A stretch of DNA of 11,660 nt from Candidatus Nitrosopumilus sp. (GCA_030637455.1 DAOWGL010000179.1:1-11660); one strand, 5' to 3'. Counted from the stretch's first letter, positions 6,573-11,660 are shown. The notes: generated from the sequence alone by a model not told the origin. Program-made: numbers and translations.

Positions 6573-6965
6573 ATGAAAATTCTATTATTCTCTTTATTTT
6601 TCATTGTGTCTGGAATGGGTGTGGCATTTGCTGATCCCATTACTGCGCAAACCTCCTCTGAAGACAAAATCCATTTTGTTGATGAACAAATTATGCTTAT
6701 GGCTGATATTTCAAACAATCAAGACACACAACAAAATTTTGCATATATCACACAAGTGAGAAATGATGACAATGTTGTAATTTCGTTGTCTTGGTTAACT
6801 GGTTCTTTATCTCCTAGACAGTCATTTTCTCCGGCACAATCTTGGATACCTACTGAACCTGGAACGTATCACATTCAGGTGTATGTTTGGGAAAGTATTG
6901 ACAATCCTTCAGCATTATCTCCGCCACTATCCATGATAGTAAATGTCAGTGAACGTGAAATCTAA
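6573..6965 (+). CDS. Secreted beta-sandwich-like hypothetical protein
   Basis: A 130-residue exported protein. Residues 1-20 form a Sec signal peptide (Lys at 2, hydrophobic core LLFSLFFIVSGMGVA, likely cut after AFA before DP). The mature part is beta-rich with a pattern seen in extracellular immunoglobulin-like or CARDB-like domains: an early strand of FVDEQIMLMADISNN, the middle FAYITQVRNDDNVVISLSW, the turn PTEPGTYHIQVYVWE, and the closing strand LSMIVNVSE. It may sit at the cell surface or be part of a larger S-layer-associated assembly. Function is unknown. It has no cysteines and no C-terminal membrane anchor. Confidence 0.7.
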   Translation: MKILLFSLFFIVSGMGVAFADPITAQTSSEDKIHFVDEQIMLMADISNNQDTQQNFAYITQVRNDDNVVISLSWLTGSLSPRQSFSPAQSWIPTEPGTYHIQVYVWESIDNPSALSPPLSMIVNVSEREI

Positions 6966-7127
6966 TTAAATTAAAAACGCTTCATAATTCGGCAATTCAC
7001 ATCATCTATCAGTTATAGCTTAGAAGGTTGATTAATCATCAGCATTTTTCCTCATATTGTCTTGAATATATTATCATTCAATCTAATAATCAGAAGCTTT
7101 TTCACATGATGGAATTTCATTACAGTA

Positions 7128-7517
7128 ATGGCTAATCTTGAAAAACTCTATCAGAGTGTGGCAGAACAGGTGGTTCAAAGATGCCATGGGGCAATCAAAA
7201 TTACTAAACATGGAAAAATAATTGAAGTTTATGACACTAGACGACATATTTGGAGTGATGGATTGGCAGGTCTTATAATTAAAGAAGAATCAAAGAATGC
7301 AAATTTACGTGAATGGGAAGTTGCAAGGTGTATTCGACCTCGTATAATTTCTATGCTTCTTGAAGATAAGACGGGATTACTATCAACAAGGTTAGCTCCT
7401 GATAGTGCAGAAAATCAAACTAGAAAAAGATTATCAAAGAAAAAATTTACTGTTAAAAAACCAACAACAAAGAAACGCACCACAAAGAAACCAATTAGAA
7501 GAAAATCTAATCAATAA
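7128..7517 (+). CDS. Hypothetical protein with Lys/Arg-rich tail
   Basis: A 129-residue protein in two parts. Residues 1-92 form a compact alpha/beta domain I do not recognise (ANLEKLYQSVAEQVVQRCHG near the start; REWEVARCIRPRIISMLL near its end). Residues about 98-127 are an extremely basic, low-complexity tail with repeated KKPTTKK/RTTKKP units, like the tails of histone H1-like and some ribosomal proteins. I infer binding to DNA or RNA. No clear TATA box lies at the usual distance; another ATG at 7105 leads to a stop after nine codons and is not used. The last 7 bp overlap the convergent zinc-ribbon gene. Confidence 0.65.
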   Translation: MANLEKLYQSVAEQVVQRCHGAIKITKHGKIIEVYDTRRHIWSDGLAGLIIKEESKNANLREWEVARCIRPRIISMLLEDKTGLLSTRLAPDSAENQTRKRLSKKKFTVKKPTTKKRTTKKPIRRKSNQ

Positions 7518-7771
7518 CCTACTTTTCTGATCAAGTGTGGTTCTTTTAGCATAATTATATCATCTTTCATTGATGATAGTTCTACTTCTTTGAGATTATG
7601 ATTTGTCATTACAATTAGTGCCTCACATCTAGAACATAGAATTGTCTTTCCATTGGATCTTTCTTCTCTAACTATGTCTTTTTCTAACCTGTCTTCTTTT
7701 TGACACGTAGGGCAAAGTCTTGGCTCTTTTAGTATGGTGATTATCTCTTTAATGAAAATAGTTTTTCCCAT
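7511..7771 (-). CDS. Zinc-ribbon protein, 86 residues
   Basis: A small protein with two cysteine pairs, CPTC (residues 20-23) and CSRC (46-49), 22 residues apart, as in a zinc ribbon or rubredoxin-like knuckle. The pairs sit between two similar phrases (ILKEPRLCPTC and MLKEPHLIRK). The role may be nucleic-acid or protein binding; no enzyme motif is visible. The frame is open from an ATG at 7822 (103 residues). I prefer the ATG at 7771 because the family-like part begins there, but an AT-rich element at 7841-7848 would serve either a longer protein or a roughly 48-nt leader, so the start is uncertain. The 3' end overlaps the basic-tail gene. Confidence 0.6.
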   Translation of the reverse strand: MGKTIFIKEIITILKEPRLCPTCQKEDRLEKDIVREERSNGKTILCSRCEALIVMTNHNLKEVELSSMKDDIIMLKEPHLIRKVGY

Positions 7772-7876
7772 GTTAAATAATTCATAAAATACCACTAAAG
7801 AGTTATGATCAACCTGATGCACAAAGTGTTGGATTCATTGGTAAATACTCAAGCATTACACAATGACCTATTTTTT

Positions 7877-8437
7877 TTAAACCTTAAATTCTAATTTCAT
7901 AGTATGATTTTGAAAATATTCTTGTATTGAAGTTTTAGTTTCCTGCTCTTGGTATTTGTTCAAAATGGTGGACATAATTTTTTCGATATACTTGTCTAGT
8001 TTTTCCTTTCTTTCTTTTGCTATTTTGTAGGGTATGATTCCTAATTTTTGTTGATAATCTATTCTAATGATGACCATGTAGGCCCTGTTAACTTCTTCTT
8101 GAATATGTTCTAATAACTCTAAACCTTTTTTTCTAAAACGTACTCCATCATTCATCATAATTGTGGGAATTTGTTTAATGACGTTTAGTTCAGTTTTTTG
8201 ATTTGTTTCAAAAACTGTCATCATTTGTATAAAATTAAATTCACTTTGAGCCGTATCCATTCTCTTATAGAGAACCTTGTTTGTGTCGGGTTTAGTTTCA
8301 AGATAACCTATCTCCAATAGTCTCTTTACTGCCTGAATTATGGCTGATTTATCCCCTCCAACTTTTCTAACTATGTCATTTGTAGCTCTCCAGTTGGAAG
8401 TCAAATTGAGTATTTTATCATCGTAGATAGTTGTCAA
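7877..8437 (-). CDS. Winged-helix transcriptional regulator, TTG start
   Basis: A 186-residue protein. Residues about 8-60 form a winged helix: TNDIVRKVGGDKSAIIQAVKRL supplies the turn and recognition helix, and LEIGYLETKPDTNKVLYKR the wing. The rest is helical (FIQMMTVFETNQ, then long amphipathic helices with YIEKIMSTILNKYQEQ), likely for dimerisation. It is probably a cytoplasmic DNA-binding protein. No ATG or GTG precedes the domain; a TTG at 8437 is the only plausible start, and a TATA-like element (8459-8467) lies 26 nt before it. The start codon is inside a perfect palindrome, so I infer that the protein represses its own gene. It runs toward the zinc-ribbon gene on the same strand, 54 nt (or about 105 nt) away. 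Confidence 0.65.
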   Translation of the reverse strand: MTTIYDDKILNLTSNWRATNDIVRKVGGDKSAIIQAVKRLLEIGYLETKPDTNKVLYKRMDTAQSEFNFIQMMTVFETNQKTELNVIKQIPTIMMNDGVRFRKKGLELLEHIQEEVNRAYMVIIRIDYQQKLGIIPYKIAKERKEKLDKYIEKIMSTILNKYQEQETKTSIQEYFQNHTMKLEFKV

Positions 8438-8460
8438 ACGGTTTGATTAAAAAAACCGTT
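8434..8460. promoter_or_regulatory. Nested inverted repeats over regulator start (candidate operator)
   Basis: TCAAACGGTTTGA (8434-8446) is a perfect 6-bp-arm palindrome around one base. AACGGTTT (8437-8444) also forms a perfect 8-bp inverted repeat with AAACCGTT (8453-8460), spacer 8 nt. The TTG start of the regulator gene and its predicted transcript start fall at 8437, so a bound protein would block initiation. A third AAACCGTT occurs at 8670-8677. Confidence 0.5.
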
Positions 8461-8467
8461 AATTAAA
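8459..8467 (-). promoter_or_regulatory. TATA box of the winged-helix gene
   Basis: On the minus strand TTTAATTAA is centred 26 nt before the TTG start at 8437, supporting both the unusual start codon and a leaderless transcript. The inverted repeats lie between this box and the start. Confidence 0.45.
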
Positions 8468-8498
8468 TCAGTTTATTTGATATACTTTCTATGGGTAA

Positions 8499-8681
8499 CT
8501 GCAAGAAATACAGAGCAAGACTAGCACCATAAAGATTCATGGCACTACAAGACAACGACTGGTAAAACATGGTGCAAAAGATCATACCAATGGTGATTTG
8601 TATCATCTAAAGTTTGCCTCAAAAAGAGTTTGTATTGTTAATTGGTATCAGCATTCCATTTTGAATGTCAAACCGTTTTAA
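8499..8681 (+). pseudogene. Relic of a ribbon-helix-helix-like small gene
   Basis: A 60-codon open frame with no ATG or GTG start. Its middle reads SKTSTIKIHGTTRQRLVKHG (from 8514), which resembles the N-terminus of archaeal ribbon-helix-helix antitoxin-like proteins of the form (M)xKTTTIKIHxxTRxRLxxHG, from memory. The codon expected to be the initiator is CAG at 8511-8513. The continuation AKDHTNGDLYHLKF looks like a damaged version of the usual helix-2 part, after which the similarity is lost. I read it as a decayed gene, with no partner toxin left nearby. Chance similarity is possible because the match is short. Confidence 0.35.
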
Positions 8682-8823
8682 TCATTCAAAATTAGAACGA
8701 ATGGTATTCAGTATATTCCCAATCTAACCAATTAACACTATTTTGTAGGGTTTCTTGAAAATATATTTTTGTAAATCTAGAGTGTTTTTCGTAGCAAATC
8801 ATTTACTGCCTTGGAATAACTGT

Positions 8824-8901
8824 ATGTGGTATTTTCTTTTTGTATCATTTTGGACTGGAATTGCCTTATTTACTTATCTATACTATCTTCAATCATTATA
8901 G
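8824..8901 (+). CDS. Possible 25-residue hydrophobic membrane peptide
   Basis: ATG at 8824 opens a frame of 25 codons rich in Phe, Trp, Tyr and Leu (MWYFLFVSFWTGIALFTYLY start), enough for one membrane helix and little else. An A/T-rich TATA-like stretch (about 8758-8769) would place a transcript start near 8790, giving a leader of about 34 nt with a GGA shortly before the ATG. Short hydrophobic frames arise easily in T-rich sequence, so this is only a candidate. Confidence 0.2.
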   Translation: MWYFLFVSFWTGIALFTYLYYLQSL

Positions 8902-9093
8902 TTACTCGTCTTCCCATGGTCCAATTCACCACTCATTGTATTAATACGGCATCAGATTTTTCATAGGTGAATTTTACATATGGAAATTATCTAATCCATC
9001 TTATTATGATTTACAATATTTTCCTATTTTTCTTGAAATAAATCATGCTAAATGTTAAATAGTTATTTGTTCTATACTATATGATGTCGTTAG

Positions 9094-9100
9094 TTATAAA
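9094..9100 (+). promoter_or_regulatory. TATA box of the candidate ncRNA
   Basis: TTATAAA, with a second TATA-like stretch TATACTATA at 9073-9081. The two would start transcription near 9123 and 9103 respectively. The first would drop the 5' GCGC arm and leave the 3' tail free for another pairing. Confidence 0.4.
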
Positions 9101-9104
9101 ATCT

Positions 9105-9215
9105 GGCGATTAGACCGCGCTACCCCGCAGAACGAAAAAGGCAATCAGGCGTTTAGACGTTTGACCACGAGAGGAAATCTCTCAGAGTTCTGCAGTTAGG
9201 GGTTTGCGCCTTTTT
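9105..9215 (+). ncRNA. Candidate structured non-coding RNA
   Basis: A GC-rich island (58 of 110 bases G or C in 9101-9210) in very AT-rich surroundings. Its two ends pair: GCGC 9117-9120 with 9206-9209, CCCC 9123-9126 with GGGG 9199-9202, and GCAGAAC 9127-9133 with GTTCTGC 9187-9193. Inside are two hairpins, 9145-9151 with 9158-9164 (7 bp, two G-U, loop 9152-9157) and GAGAG 9169-9173 with CTCTC 9179-9183 (loop GAAAT), making a three-way junction. A T tract (9211-9215) follows the last stem. TATA-like elements lie at 9073-9081 and 9094-9100, predicting starts near 9103-9105 or 9122-9123. It has no open frame of note and is not a tRNA, 5S, SRP or RNase P RNA that I can recognise. Coordinates are the outer estimate. 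Confidence 0.55.
9206..9215 (+). terminator. Stem-end plus T-tract terminator of the candidate ncRNA
   Basis: GCGCC followed by TTTTT, directly after the closing stem of the ncRNA candidate. Archaeal transcription commonly stops at U tracts. It is also positioned to insulate the RNA from the convergent purP gene, whose stop is at 9277. Confidence 0.4.
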
Positions 9216-9276
9216 GATTTCTTTAAAAATAATGTTGTAATTTTATGTATGAATATTGTAATTTTGAATATTTTAC

Positions 9277-10368
9277 TCAAGTAACGATTTCATCTAAACG
9301 GTCTTCTTCTTGGGCCCGTTTAATTTCCATGGCAATTCTTCTACCAACCCCGAATGTTTGACCATATTGATATTTTGTATATGGGCTAGTTGTTGCAACA
9401 ATTGGATTTCCTGGAACTCTTAATGATACATCGTATACGATTAATTCTAAATCTTTTGTAATTACACTTTGTAATGAAAATGGACCAATAATTCCTGGGG
9501 CATATTCTTTCTTTACTGCTGCCACAAATTTGTCTCCCATTTTGAGTACTTTTTCAAGTAATGATTCTCTGATACTTGCAGGAGTATGCCCTACTTCGAT
9601 ATTTTGTAAATCAATATCCATCTCTAATTGTTCTTTTGCTGGAAGCGCATTGTAATCATGAATGTTCGTTTGTAATCTTCTCTCAATTCCTATAAAATCA
9701 ACTTGATTTGAAATTGGAGTGTGGAAGAAATTGAAATTCATGTATGTTCCTATTGCTAATTCTTCGATGCTTGCTTTTTCAAGATCCTTTCTTGCAATTA
9801 CTCCTTGCTTGATTTTTTCTTCAGATTTTGTTACATAATCTTTGTATGATGATACGTTAAAGAATGCCCTTTCTAGTGGTCTCTTTTTTTCTTGAACTTT
9901 GACAATACATGGCTTGTTAATCCGTTTAGGATCTTTGAATAATTTAGGATATTTTATTCTGGCTTTTTCTAAAAGATAGTATTGTCCTTTTTTGGCAGTT
10001 CTCTCTTCTGCTTGGAATAGTTTTCTATTTCCAAATATTGGAACTTTGAATGAATTCTCAATCGTTTTGTATCCCAAGTATACCGTTAGTGATCTGTGAG
10101 GAACAATAATTGTACTGGAATCTCGTAATTCTTTTTGATATTTGGCTGATGCCATATCTTTGAATTTATCTAAAACTGTAATCTCATCTGCAATACGTCC
10201 AAATCTTTGGTAAGGTCCTTCTCGCCCTTTTTGACAAAAGACTCTGGTTTGAAAATCTTCATCTTTGGCCCCATCCATTATTTCAAGTGCTGAGTGACTG
10301 CCAAGAACGCCTATTTTGACATCAGAATAATCATTGACTATTTTCTTAATCTCGGAACTTTTAATCAC
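9277..10368 (-). CDS. purP: FAICAR synthetase PurP (ATP-grasp)
   Basis: PurP joins AICAR and formate with ATP to make FAICAR, the step before IMP cyclisation in archaeal purine synthesis; it acts in the cytoplasm without folate. The protein is 363 residues, normal for the family. The N-terminus carries the characteristic IGVLGSHSALEIMDGAKDE (19-37) and CQKGREGPYQRFG (45-57). The ATP-grasp body follows, with metal/nucleotide-site segments near the end: PGIIGPFSLQ (291-300), YDVSLRVPGNP (312-322) and VGRRIAMEI (341-349). The start is GTG at 10368, two bases off an out-of-frame ATG. A TATA box (10391-10398) at 26 nt supports it and a leaderless mRNA. A near-perfect palindrome between the box and the start suggests regulation. 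No other purine gene is in the window. Confidence 0.92.
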   Translation of the reverse strand: MIKSSEIKKIVNDYSDVKIGVLGSHSALEIMDGAKDEDFQTRVFCQKGREGPYQRFGRIADEITVLDKFKDMASAKYQKELRDSSTIIVPHRSLTVYLGYKTIENSFKVPIFGNRKLFQAEERTAKKGQYYLLEKARIKYPKLFKDPKRINKPCIVKVQEKKRPLERAFFNVSSYKDYVTKSEEKIKQGVIARKDLEKASIEELAIGTYMNFNFFHTPISNQVDFIGIERRLQTNIHDYNALPAKEQLEMDIDLQNIEVGHTPASIRESLLEKVLKMGDKFVAAVKKEYAPGIIGPFSLQSVITKDLELIVYDVSLRVPGNPIVATTSPYTKYQYGQTFGVGRRIAMEIKRAQEEDRLDEIVT

Positions 10369-10376
10369 ATTGTGCC

Positions 10377-10392
10377 TAGATATCGGTATCTA
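10377..10392. promoter_or_regulatory. Palindrome in the purP promoter (candidate operator)
   Basis: TAGATATCGGTATCTA has 6-bp perfect arms (TAGATA/TATCTA) and a matching C/G centre, so 14 of 16 positions are symmetric. It occupies 9-24 nt upstream of the purP start and touches the TATA box, where a bound repressor would block polymerase recruitment. Confidence 0.4.
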
Positions 10393-10398
10393 ATATAG
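10391..10398 (-). promoter_or_regulatory. TATA box of purP
   Basis: On the minus strand CTATATTA is centred 26-27 nt before the GTG at 10368, selecting the GTG start and predicting a leaderless transcript. Confidence 0.5.
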
Positions 10399-10463
10399 CT
10401 AATTTTTGATTATCCAGATCGGTTGATCAATAGACTTTTTTCAATTAGTATTTGATTCAAATC

Positions 10464-10607
10464 ATGTTATACTCTTTTGAACTACAACTGCTTGGAGCAA
10501 TTCTTCTTCCTGTCATGCTTGTTGCAGGTATAGTCATGTGGTATAAACGAAGAAAATCTGATCAAGAATTATCTGATTCTGACAATGAAAATTCTCCTAA
10601 TCTCTAG
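10464..10607 (+). CDS. 47-residue single-pass membrane protein
   Basis: A short ORF (MLYSFELQ start) with one strong hydrophobic helix (about residues 9-27, LLGAILLPVMLVAGIVMWY) followed at once by KRRK and an acidic, Ser/Asn-rich tail. By the positive-inside rule the tail is cytoplasmic and the N-terminus outside. The organisation and codon use look like a real gene, and small single-helix proteins of this kind are common subunits or regulators of membrane complexes, but no family is recognised. It is divergent from purP and upstream of ubiX, 55 nt away. Confidence 0.55.
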   Translation: MLYSFELQLLGAILLPVMLVAGIVMWYKRRKSDQELSDSDNENSPNL

Positions 10608-10635
10608 TGTTAATTCAATCCTATCTATCTAATAC

Positions 10636-10643
10636 ATAAAATA
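10636..10643 (+). promoter_or_regulatory. TATA box of ubiX
   Basis: ATAAAATA is centred 26-27 nt before the second of two adjacent TTG codons (10666), favouring 10666 over 10663 and a leaderless transcript. Confidence 0.45.
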
Positions 10644-10665
10644 CTGTACATTGTAAGATTAATTG

Positions 10666-11223
10666 TTGAAACTTGTAATTGGAATTACTGGCAGTACTGG
10701 TGCAATCTATGGGATACGAATGCTTGAAACTTTAAAAAAATTAAACATTGAAACTCACTTGGTTATTTCTGAATGGGGTGAAAAATGTATTTCAATGGAA
10801 ACTGATTTTACTCCTGAACATGTAAAATCCCTTGCAACAAATACCTCTGATGAAAAAAATATGGCATCAAATGTTTCTAGTGGCACTCATAAAATTGATG
10901 GGATGATTGTTGCTCCTTGTAGTATGAAAACATTAGCTGCAATTGCAACTGGATATGATGATACTTTGGTAGCAAGAGCAGCTGGAGTTACAATTAAAGA
11001 ATCTAGAAAATTAATTTTGATGGTTAGGGAAACTCCTCTTTCGGCAATTCATTTAGAAAATATGCTAAAGCTTGCTAGATTGGGTATTGTTATTTTACCT
11101 CCTGTAACTGAATTTTATACAAAACCAAAATCCATTGATGATATAGTAAATCATGGTGTTGGAAAATGTTTAGACCAGTTTGATATAGAGCACAATTTAT
11201 ACCCAAGATGGGGCACTCTCTAA
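10666..11223 (+). CDS. ubiX: UbiX-family flavin prenyltransferase
   Basis: UbiX attaches a dimethylallyl group to FMN, making the prenylated cofactor used by UbiD-type decarboxylases. The 185-residue length is typical. Visible family motifs are KLVIGITGSTGAIYGIRML at the start (phosphate-binding loop), IVAPCSMKTLAAIATG (about 81-96), TLVARAAGVTIKESR (100-114), LILMVRETPLS (116-126) and the C-terminal LPPVTEFYTKP. The start is one of two consecutive TTG codons (10663 or 10666); I use 10666, which gives the normal MKLVIG-like start and fits the TATA spacing. The START-domain gene follows after 7 nt, so they form an operon. No UbiD partner is in the window. Quinone synthesis is a likely context, but UbiD enzymes have other roles. 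Confidence 0.9.
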   Translation: MKLVIGITGSTGAIYGIRMLETLKKLNIETHLVISEWGEKCISMETDFTPEHVKSLATNTSDEKNMASNVSSGTHKIDGMIVAPCSMKTLAAIATGYDDTLVARAAGVTIKESRKLILMVRETPLSAIHLENMLKLARLGIVILPPVTEFYTKPKSIDDIVNHGVGKCLDQFDIEHNLYPRWGTL

Positions 11224-11230
11224 ACTACCA

Positions 11231-11659
11231 TTGCCTAAATTTTCTTTAGAAAAAATTGTTAACAGCAATAGGGATAATGTTTTTGAAATTTTTTCAAATT
11301 TTGAAAACTATCAAAGAATAATTCCACAACATTATCCATCAGTTCGTGTTCGTTCTATGCGAGGGGATGTATCAGTAGTTGAAGAACATCTGATTTTGGG
11401 TGATATGGAATTACTAATTATGGCAAAACATGTTTCTCAAAAACCCATCTTACATGAAATGATTATAATTGGTGGTGATGCAAAAGGGAGTAAAATCAAG
11501 CAAGAATTTATCCAACTTGAAAATGGAACTAAAATCTTAGTGGATGTTGATTTAAAATTTAAAGGAAAAATGAGAATTTCAGTCATGTTTGGAAAAAATG
11601 ATTTCAAACAAGATTATGATCATGTATTAGATGATTTTGTAAAACTCGCTGAAAACTAG
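11231..11659 (+). CDS. START/SRPBCC (Coq10/cyclase-like) domain protein
   Basis: A 142-residue protein with the START/Bet v1-like helix-grip pattern: an opening strand and helix (KIVNSNRDNVFEIFSNFENY with the following IIP, about residues 8-32), a run of antiparallel strands (VRVRSM, VVEEHLIL, LLIMAKHV, HEMIIIGG, KIKQEFIQL, KILVDVDLKF), and the long C-terminal helix (FKQDYDHVLDDFVKLAEN). The fold makes a cavity for lipids, quinones or polyketides. It starts at TTG 11231 with no clear Shine-Dalgarno and lies 7 nt after ubiX, suggesting a shared transcript and a role in the same pathway, for example a quinone carrier like Coq10. That link is inferred from position and fold only. The stop codon is complete one base before the window ends. 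Confidence 0.7.
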   Translation: MPKFSLEKIVNSNRDNVFEIFSNFENYQRIIPQHYPSVRVRSMRGDVSVVEEHLILGDMELLIMAKHVSQKPILHEMIIIGGDAKGSKIKQEFIQLENGTKILVDVDLKFKGKMRISVMFGKNDFKQDYDHVLDDFVKLAEN

Positions 11660-11660
11660 T

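Larger units (their letters stand above)
8447..9276. other. 830-bp region without an intact annotated protein gene
   Basis: No convincing intact protein-coding gene is visible on either strand. From left to right it holds the upstream part of the regulator's promoter, a decayed ribbon-helix-helix-like frame (8499-8681), an AT-rich stretch with one possible 25-codon membrane-peptide ORF (8824-8901), further AT-rich spacer (8902-9070), and a GC-rich foldable element ending in a T tract (9105-9215). For a genome with gaps of a few tens of bases elsewhere in this window, a space of this size is exceptional. Confidence 0.6.

Noticed and set aside
8463..8606. 47-codon minus-strand frame starting at an ATG at 8606
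   Set aside because: It runs through the TATA box and upstream region of the winged-helix gene, has no promoter of its own at the usual distance, and lies opposite the ribbon-helix-helix-like relic, which explains the region better.
9105..9215. tRNA, C/D-box or H/ACA RNA identity for the GC-rich element
   Set aside because: No acceptor stem plus T-arm (GTTCxAxxC) on either strand. An ATGATGT at 9081-9087 resembles a C box but lacks the last base and a matching D box. No ACA-type 3' end follows the stem.
1..11660. CRISPR array, insertion sequence, attachment site or prophage
   Set aside because: No regularly spaced repeats, no transposase or integrase, no target-site duplications, and no tRNA that could act as an integration site were seen.

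Overview
The window looks like a piece of chromosome from a marine ammonia-oxidising archaeon of the Nitrosopumilus/Nitrosarchaeum type (Nitrososphaerota, formerly Thaumarchaeota). Supporting signs are the AT-rich sequence, very short mostly leaderless genes with a TATA box about 24-27 nt before the start codon, an archaeal-type PurP (the ATP-grasp FAICAR synthetase), a bifunctional-nuclease-domain protein, UbiX, and many tiny hypothetical proteins of the kind that fill these genomes. I see no tRNA, rRNA, insertion sequence, CRISPR array or phage module.

Layout. 1-2824: small hypothetical genes. They comprise a DUF6659-like protein, an unknown 120-residue protein, a two-gene minus-strand cassette (759-1182), a 39-residue leucine-zipper peptide translationally overlapped with a PIN-like protein (1278-1687), a minus-strand pair of an unknown small protein and a winged-helix regulator (1684-2498), and another small protein (2576-2824). 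2821-5486: a minus-strand transport/membrane unit, a TrkH-type potassium transporter with its own N-terminal CBS pair followed by a six-helix membrane protein with CC and CPTC motifs. 5631-7771: a BFN-domain protein, a microprotein with a Cys/His metal-binding tail, a coiled-coil microprotein, a secreted beta-rich protein, a protein with a Lys/Arg-rich tail, and a zinc-ribbon protein. 7877-8437: a winged-helix regulator with a TTG start buried in inverted repeats. 8447-9276: about 830 bp with no convincing intact protein gene. It holds a decayed ribbon-helix-helix-like relic, a possible 25-residue membrane peptide, and a GC-rich structured element ending in a U tract that I interpret as an undescribed ncRNA. 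9277-11659: purP with a palindrome in its promoter, a 47-residue single-helix membrane protein, and a ubiX-START-domain pair.

Functionally the recognisable genes are housekeeping: potassium uptake sensed through CBS domains, the penultimate step of IMP synthesis, and prenylated-FMN production with a lipid/quinone-binding-fold partner. The unusual content is at small scale: the ncRNA candidate, the zipper/PIN-like overlap, the operator-like palindromes placed between TATA box and start, and a run of five tail-to-tail gene pairs that overlap or abut. Start codons were chosen where possible by TATA-to-start spacing; this is a pattern read from the sequence, not measured transcription starts.
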